64,000 bases of DNA from Podospora pseudocomata (lineage: Eukaryota; Ascomycota; Sordariomycetes; Sordariales; Podosporaceae). Positions 57,227 to 64,000 of this stretch are shown in pieces. Numbering within the stretch: position 1 is the first letter of the stretch; each line of letters begins with the position of its first letter. Under the pieces are notes generated by a model. That model searched no databases. It was not told where the DNA came from and saw only the letters and a list, made by a program, of their open reading frames with translations. The stretch covers positions 3,323,501 to 3,387,500 of the forward strand of contig NC_085887.1 in NCBI RefSeq assembly GCF_035222375.1, given 5' to 3'. Position numbers and translations under genes: made by a program.

Positions 57227-58565
57227 TTACAGCTTGGAGTAAATCACCTCTTCAAACTCCTTGATCAACGGCCTAACTTGCAAATCCCCCGGCTGGACAA
57301 TCTGCGTGGCGAAAACACCGCACACGCCCGCCTCCCGGTCGATGAGCTGTATCCCCATCATGTCAGCATATTTCTTTCCCCCTTTCCCTCAAAGTATGGC
57401 CCTACTCACCCAAGCAAGATTAAAAGCCCCACCCCACTGAACAAACCCCCTTTTCCTCCCTCTATTACCCGTCGTCCCAGGCTCAGCAGTAACCAACCCA
57501 GCAGGACTCCAATCGTACTCTGCTCCCCCCTCCACCGGGTTGACCCACCCCACCATCCAATCCCTCCCCTCCCCCTTTAGACTCTCATTCAAGACCTTTT
57601 TGCTCTCGGGTGTCAAACACCCCCCAAACAAGACCGCCTGCCACTCCGGCCTCAGCAACCTGCTCTTATTTGGCTCCAGAAAGTCAGCGAGGATGGTGAC
57701 ATAGGCCTTCATGCTCCCAAACCCCCCCTCCCCCCCCATAGCCTCATTCTCTGCCGGACTATCCGCCAGCTTGTGATGGGAAAGTTTCCCCTTCCCCCGG
57801 GTCGTCATACCCGCTCGGCGTCCGTCGAGGGCGTCGTACCGAGCAGGATAAAAGGTGATTTCCCCCCTTTCGATCCCCAACACTGACAGGATATTATCCT
57901 GCAAGTAATTCTCTAGCTTGACACCAGAGAGCCTTTCCACCAACAAACCCGCCCAGTCCAGTCCCGAGCCGTAGACCCATCCCTTTCCGGGTTGGAACGA
58001 CAACGGGTAAGAGCACCGCTCGGGTACTGTACTTCCCCCGACCGGGGTCAAGGGGACGGGGACGGTCTTGTTGGTGATGGTGGTGAGGTAGGTTACCACG
58101 TCGGGGTTGTTCCAGGTGTAGGAGCAGCCTGACGAGTGGGTCAGGAGGTGTTTTAACAGTATCGGTTCTGTTCGTGGAGACAGAATTGGTTGTCCGTCGG
58201 GGGTGAACCCGCTCAAAACAGGTTGGGCGGCCAGTTCCGGGAGGTGGGGGGAGATGTCAGTCGCGAGGGCTACTTTCCCTGATTGGACCTGCTGCAGGAC
58301 CGCGATGGAGGTGAGGAGTTTGGTTGTGGAGGCCATGGCGAGGATGCTGTCTGGTTGGAGGGGGGCGTTTGCTGGACTGGAAGAAGGGGAGAGGGACAAG
58401 GGGCCGAGGGAGTGGGTGTAGTTGAGTTTGCCTGGGGGGTGTCAGTATGAGACGGTGGGAAAAGGGAGGGGAAATACCATCTTTTGACCTGACGAGCATC
58501 ACCGCACCGGGGAGGACGTCATTCTCAATGGCCTTTTGAACGGTGGACTCAAATTCGGGTGTCAT
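57227..58565 (-). CDS. Serine beta-lactamase-fold hydrolase (class C / EstB-like)
   Basis: Serine hydrolase or transesterase of the beta-lactamase family (PF00144). Exons 58478-58565, 57410-58431 and 57227-57346 give 409 residues; donors GTATTT and GTGAGT, acceptors CCCAG and TACAG. The last exon supplies LIDREAGVCGVFATQIVQPGD and a terminal YSKL, needed to complete the fold. Motif 1 is S-x-x-K in MASTTKLLTS with nucleophile Ser64 and Lys67; motif 2 is Tyr183 in WVYGSGLDW; the third, KTG-like position is WGGAF near the second intron. No signal peptide is seen, so it is probably intracellular. Fungal relatives include stand-alone esterases and LovD-type acyltransferases of polyketide pathways; no polyketide gene is nearby, so the substrate is unknown. 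Confidence 0.88.
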
Positions 58566-59110
58566 CTTTGTTGATGTTGGTGTTGGTGTTGACGTTGGTG
58601 TTGGTGTTGATGCTGATGATGTTGACCGTGACTGATAAATGACACGGCTTATAACCCCGAGAGATGCGGGGACCGCCTCGGTAGATCAATCCCGACCCCC
58701 CTCACCACCCGGGAATAAATGTAACCACGACCACACCATCACGACTAGTATGCTTCCCAAAATTATCTGACAGCATGTTACACAGAACCCTTCACCGGTA
58801 AAATGACTTACACACAGTAGAGTAGCACATCTGTTCTAGCAATAAATGCAACTGGCAGGTATCGCGCTGCACGGAAACACTGCCCCCCTTTCACTTCAAA
58901 ACTCTGTCAAGTGCTAGCAGTTCCAGAATTCCTAACCAAACTTGAAGCAAGACAACAACAAAAACCCCAGCTCACTAAAACATGGCAATAACAAAACAAA
59001 CAAAAACAGGGTATATTCCCCACCAATCCATTCCCTTTCCAGCCAGCCATCCTCTCAGACATACCGTGACGAAACCATCAAAATCATGCCCTCAAAAAGA
59101 AAAACTTTCT
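58566..59110. other. Hydrolase upstream region and BUD6 3' flank
   Basis: The first 60 bp is a GTTGGT/GTTGAT hexamer tract (58569-58625), which lies in the leader of the hydrolase transcript. The rest is AC-rich 3' flank of BUD6. No gene. Confidence 0.6.
58569..58625. repeat. GTTGGT/GTTGAT hexamer tract
   Basis: About nine tandem six-base units with few mismatches immediately upstream of the start codon of the minus-strand hydrolase gene. Confidence 0.75.
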
Positions 59111-62100
59111 TTACAACTGCTCATCCCTCGCCTCCCCATTCTCCTTCTCCCTTTCGCCCTCCTCACCCGCCCCCGTCCCATTGACCTCCCCCTCCGCAGC
59201 CTCCTCCCCAACCGGATCCTCCGGAATGATCCCATTCTGCCTCTCCCATACCTCCCTCCTGATCCTCTCCTCCTTTGCCTTCCTCGCCCTCTCCACCTCC
59301 TCCACCCCCCCACTCTTCTTCAGCCTCCCCTCCTCGACAAAGTTCGTCAGCTCCTTCTTAAGCGGGTTCTGCATCCTCGTCTCCAGCTCCTTCTGCCTCA
59401 GCTTCTCGGCCCGCTCAATCGCCTCCAGCCGGTTCTCATGATTCGGCTGCAGCGCCCTCACCTCCCCCAACACACCCTCCTTCGCATCCCTAGGATCGAC
59501 AAAGGCATTGCTGTTGATTGAGTTCAGCCCCTTGCTGAATTGCCTCAGCACCGGTCTCCCCTCCACCGCGCCGCCATTCGACCCCGCATCCTTCATTTGT
59601 TCCTTGGTAGCCTGCTCCACCAGCGCAAACGTCTCGGAAGCCTTTTCCAAATCGTCCCTCAAATCCACAATCAAGTCCTCCATCACCCGCAGCTCGTCCC
59701 GGCCCTGGCAGACATCCTCCAGTTCCTTCTCCCAAATCTTGGTCCACACTGGCTTCTCCTGCTTCATGTACTCCTCCATCTTGTTCAGCTCCTTGGTGAG
59801 CTGGGTGATGTCCTTGGTGACAGACTCGAGCTGTCTAGGGAGAGGGCGCACGCCGCGGTGGACAACGTCCTTGCGTAGATCCTCCACCAAGTCTTGCAAG
59901 TCGTCCACCTTGTTGACAAGCCTGTCGCTGTCCGTGTTAAGCTGCTTCCGGCCGTTAATGACATATGCCCGTCCGCTGTCGCCTTCAATGTCCGGAACGG
60001 CAATCTTGGCGGCCGTTGCCTTGACGCTGTTGGCCTTGCTGCGAAGAGCAGACATGGAACTTTGGATATCGGATTGAAAGTTCGAGTACGTCTGTCGCAA
60101 AACAGCCAGGTCTCGGCGCAAGCTCTGGATCTCGGTGATCTGGGATGTGCTGAGCTTGCGAGCGGCCACCCCAGCAGCACTTGCAACCGACTTGGGTGAA
60201 TCCATAGCCGGCGACATGATGGCAGGGGGAGGAGCAGCAGCCAACCGCGCAACGTCCCTGGCGGTCTCGTTCTGGCGCTCCGCAACCCTCAGCAGAGCAG
60301 CCCCATGATCATCCACATTCTGCTTGACCTCTTCGACAATCTTCTTGAGGCTACCAATACCCTCGTCGATATGCTTCTTCACTTCGTCAAGGGTCTCAAT
60401 GTTGAGCACGAGCACCGTCCTGTCCTTAATGTCCGACAAGTCCTCCAGCTCGTGACGCACGCCCGAAATGGGATCCTGAATATAGATGTCCGGCAGGTCT
60501 GCTCCGTTTTGCTGAGTGTTCCACGAAAACTTCTCAATAAATGCCAGCTGCAAACGGCCAATCGAGAGCTCCTCATATCCTTCTGGGAGAACAAATTTCT
60601 TGACCTTGGACTTGTACTGCAGAAACAATGTTAGTTCTTTTGTAGCGGGAGGCGTGTTGTCCATCCCAAACGAACTCGACGGCTTGTCAGGGGTAGGAGC
60701 ACGAGCAACCGCGGCAGACTTGGGGGGTGCTTTGGGGGGCTTCTCCTCCTCTTCCTCATCTAGGCCGGCTGCTGGCATCACATCAGCTGGCGGGCTCGTC
60801 AAAGTAGCGCTCGGCCTGAACCTTTCCTCTGGAGATTCAGGCTCGGCGGTTTCTGGCCTTGATGCCGGGAGTTCCACCGGACCGCTCTCGGACTCCTCCA
60901 ACACTCTGCTCGGAACCCGCATCGGCGACGATGCATCCATAGGTGCCGCACGCGAAGACTTGTTTCGCTGATGCCGAGCATTATCCCTCGTAGAAATCGC
61001 CCGCATCGACTCCCTCATCTCTCCTCGGCCGCGATTCGGAATCGGCGTGGTCTGCGGTGGGAGCATAGGGACCCCCTGAGCGCCCACCAGCTTGGAGATC
61101 TGGTAGGCCGAGTATCTGCGTGAGGCGCGTCTCTCGAGATCACCGCCCCTCTGCAAGGCCGCCAGGGCACTTTGCTGAGATTGCTTTGGTGGCGGAGGAG
61201 GCGGTGGGAAGTTGTCCAAGCTACTCATATCGCCGGCCGAGGGTCCTGAAGGCATCGTCTCATCGCCGGGATAAGGGGGCATGACCGGAATGTTCTGCAT
61301 CGTGTTGCTGGAAAGGCTGGACTCCCCCGAGTTGGCCGAACCGCGAGACTGCTCTCGTTGCGACAAATATCGTCTGGTAGGGGAGTTGTTGATATTATTC
61401 CTTCCATCATCTCGTTGGCTCTGTGGCCGATATCCGCCATGCTCCAGTCCCTCGTTCAGTAGTGTCGTTAGTCCCGAGTTGACGCTTCCCATGGTGCTCG
61501 TGCTGGTCGTTCGTCCAGGAGGGTTGGGTGCGGTTGGGCCATCCCCCGAGCCTCCCTGATCGCTCGGCTGTCCGTTTTCCCTCTCTCTCTGTTGCCTTTG
61601 ACGCAATCTTGTTTGCTTTCTCTTCAGCCCATGCAGCAAGTTGATGATGATGTCGCGGATCTGTGGCAAGTATCTATCCAAACTCTCCACACTCGCTTCC
61701 TGGCTCAAAGTAGACTCTAAAATATTCCTTAGCAGCTCGGGCACATTTCCGAGGTCAGATGTATCGACATTAATGGCTGTAAAGGCCCGGCAGGCCATGT
61801 TGAACTCGTATCCCAAGCGGACATAGACATCGGACACCTGCGTGTCGGTAGCGTTTCCTCGGGACCATTGCGTCAGAGTTTCCAATAGCTGCTTCGTGGC
61901 AACCAGCAGGTGTGTTACGCTCTTTTCGATTTGGGAGAGGGGCACGGAAGTACTTGCTGACGACTTTTTGAGAGGCATGGTTAGCAAGGCACAGGGAACT
62001 TGGGCACACACGATACAGTCTGGAAAATGTGCACACTGAAAGAGGCAGCACTCATTCAAAACAACAGAAGATGGAGGGGTCTTGCTGAAACGAGAGCCGT

Positions 62101-62406
62101 CAAGGTGGTGGTGCATGAAGCCGGCTGTGGTGTGTCGACATTGGCTGAAACGCGGACAGGCGGGACATGGGAAGGAAGCAAAAGTGAACAAGACTCAAGA
62201 CTCACATTGGTCCGCCGAGTGCCATCGCTCCTATTCAAGCTCCCGCTGACAGGCTGCATAGGCCTCGATGATGTAGATGCCCGGGGCGCAACGGGGCGGT
62301 TGGTGCCGACGCCGACGGCGGGAGAGATAGATCGTTGCTGGAGGTTTGGCGGAGGGCCCAACTCTGCGCCGGGCGAGCGTCGCTGCGAGCTTCGTATCGA
62401 AGTCAT
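59111..62406 (-). CDS. BUD6: Polarity factor BUD6/AIP3 (actin-interacting protein 3)
   Basis: Polarisome component that binds actin monomers and assists formins in building actin cables at hyphal tips. Exons 62206-62406 and 59111-61963 give 1017 residues; the 242-nt intron has donor GTGAGT, branch GCTAAC and acceptor AAAAAG. The ATG at 62406 (MTSIRSSQRR) is chosen; the open frame extends to 62523 only by a TTG codon. N-terminal disordered tail, then a conserved helical domain (about 68-190; SQIEKSVTHLLVATKQLLETL...GYEFNMACRAF). A long disordered Ser/Pro-rich middle follows, then the AIP3 domain (about 505-950; LTLFLQYKSKVKKFVLPEGYEEL) with several coiled-coil helices (ELNKMEEYMKQEK, DLRDDLEKA) that form the actin-binding and dimerising core. 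An internal ATG sits just before the acceptor; see findings. Confidence 0.92.
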
Positions 62407-64000
62407 TGTGTTGAGATTTGTTCCTCCTCGGCCTTGCGCCTCGTGTGTTTTCCCCTCGTTCGGTGCCCAACCCAGGCTTCTATTGTTCGGACGTGCGCGG
62501 GATTTGGAATCGGTTTCGTTCAAAGTTGATGGTTTTGATTTGTTGGGTGGTTGGGGGGGAATGAAGCGGGCGCGCGGGGTTGGGCTGAGGATCGGTTTAT
62601 CAAAGATGTCAAGAAAATGTTGGGTATGTCATCGGGAAGCGGCGACAGATGCAAATGTCCGAGTTTCTGATGTCTTTTTGCCAAAAGATGGCCTTCTTCT
62701 CTCAAAGTCCCCTGGGCGGCAGGCGAGTGCAGTGCGGGCGGAGGTGTTTGGCTGCAATCACGACCTTCTCCACCGAGGCTCCAGCCCCAAGGCGAGCTGC
62801 GCTATTCCTGATTCGCTAATCCCGGGAACGGCAAGGGTCGGCTGCCCAGCCCGGTGGGTTACATAATTGTGTTGCCTCTCAGCTTGTGGAACGTCCTCAT
62901 TTGTTTTCTATTGAGAGGGGGAAGGGGGATCATGGAGATATTGACACCATATCAACATCTTCTTCTCTTTTGCCTTATCTTTGCTGAATTAGGTTGGAGG
63001 TGTCGGGCTGTTGTCAGTCGGTGGCGGTTGTCCGAAGAAGCTTTCATTGACCCCAGGCTCCCGTGTGTGGCCCATGCTCGCGATGTGGCCCATGCTTTCA
63101 GCTTTCCTGAGATGACCATGAGTGGTGACACACCATTCAAGGACTTTTTGAGCCCAAGTTTTGGAGGCGCTTGAGTTCCGTATCGCTTCGAGCTCTCGAT
63201 GGCTCAAGTTGTCCTTTTAAAGAGAAATGTCGGAACCTTGGATCTCTCTCACATGACAGGGGTCCAAGATCGTGTGGTTCTGAGACAGCCGTTCTCAGCT
63301 CCACCTCTGGAATTATCACCATCACCTCGGGTTATCTTTCCTTTTGTTTCTGGATTGAGCCCATATCCCCCCCTCGAAACTCTTTGCTCTTGCAAAATTA
63401 TTTTTACTTTCAAGTTGGAATTTTGCCTCTTCGTATCTAAGCCTGTTGGTCTACTGAGGTCTCCTACTCCACCTCGGCGTGGCCACCGAGACAGCGACAC
63501 AGCCGACACAGCCTGACTGAGAGGAACTCATTGCGTGGTCTCAGCTCAGATCCCGCACGATTTGGCCGAGCCGTTGGATCACCGTTTGCTCTTTGCTTTT
63601 GTCATTTTGGAAGCTAAACAGATCATCTTCCTACCTCCAGAGGATGCCCGCCCAGCCATCGCGTCTGTAGAGTCCCCCGTATTCTCGGAATCGAGGTCGT
63701 TCGGTCACACAAACTAGGGGTTCATCAGCAAGTTGCCGGCCTCCACCACTGCGAAAATGGTTTCAATACCTGCAGCCTCAATCACTGAAGCCGCAATGAA
63801 CACAGCATGTATCGGCCAGCCCAGCCGTCCCTGCCACGCCATCTGGCCCAGCCTGTCCAATGAGCCCGCTACGTCGTGTTGCTAGTTCCGGGGAGGCGTC
63901 TGGATCGCCCACCGACATCCGCCCTCCACGCGTCTGTCTGTGTTTTGGGCCTCCTTTTCTCGTAACTTGCGCGGGAATCCGCACATGCGAGTCGGCCATC
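62407..64000. other. BUD6 promoter and right edge
   Basis: No coding region is supported. The short frames (for example 62854-63174 plus, 63249-63509 minus) lack motifs. The first several hundred bases are the BUD6 leader and promoter. The next gene is outside the window. Confidence 0.55.

Noticed and set aside
56816-57580. 254-codon plus-strand frame after SNT1
   Set aside because: The first half is GT-rich 3' flank and the second half is antisense to the beta-lactamase-fold gene.
62407-62523. Extension of BUD6 upstream of 62406
   Set aside because: The extended frame opens with TTG, not ATG.
1-64000. Virus-like elements, LINEs, rDNA, CRISPR arrays, secondary-metabolite cluster
   Set aside because: No reverse transcriptase, integrase, capsid, rRNA, repeat-spacer array, PKS, NRPS or terpene synthase signature was seen on either strand.

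Overview
The window looks like nuclear DNA of a filamentous ascomycete (Pezizomycotina, most likely a sordariomycete). The evidence is: short introns of about 50-120 nt with GTAnGT-type donors, CTRAY branch sites and AG acceptors; an AA11 chitin-active LPMO with a C-terminal X278-type module; a HET-domain gene; Zn2Cys6, SNT1 and BUD6 regulators of fungal type; and AT-biased, apparently RIP-decayed repeats. No virus-like element, tRNA, rRNA or CRISPR array was recognised.

Layout. 0-17 kb: a secreted AA11 LPMO (+), then on the minus strand acetylornithine aminotransferase (ARG8), glutamate decarboxylase (five exons), a kynurenine formamidase-like hydrolase, a 468-bp inverted-repeat (MITE-like) element, and a 930-residue Zn2Cys6 transcription factor. 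17-27 kb: about 10 kb in which I find no convincing protein gene. 27-33 kb: a membrane-anchored hormone-sensitive-lipase-like hydrolase (-) divergent from DLT1 (+). 33-45 kb: a more accessory stretch with two hypothetical genes, one of which keeps its reading frame open well past its stop codon; three arrays of what looks like one ~21-bp minisatellite family; a serine/arginine-rich glycine-zipper protein; and a HET-domain gene with a decayed copy of its own 3' end beside it. 45-64 kb: conserved housekeeping genes, namely mitochondrial HMG-CoA lyase, deoxyhypusine synthase, the large SNT1/NCoR-like corepressor, a serine beta-lactamase-fold hydrolase and the polarity factor BUD6/AIP3.

The genes do not form one pathway. 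There are metabolic enzymes (arginine synthesis, GABA shunt, tryptophan breakdown, leucine breakdown, hypusine formation), two large regulators, and one variable incompatibility-type locus. No secondary-metabolite cluster or novel multi-gene system is evident. The most unusual part is 37-43 kb, where repeat arrays, an interrupted coding frame and a duplicated HET tail lie together.
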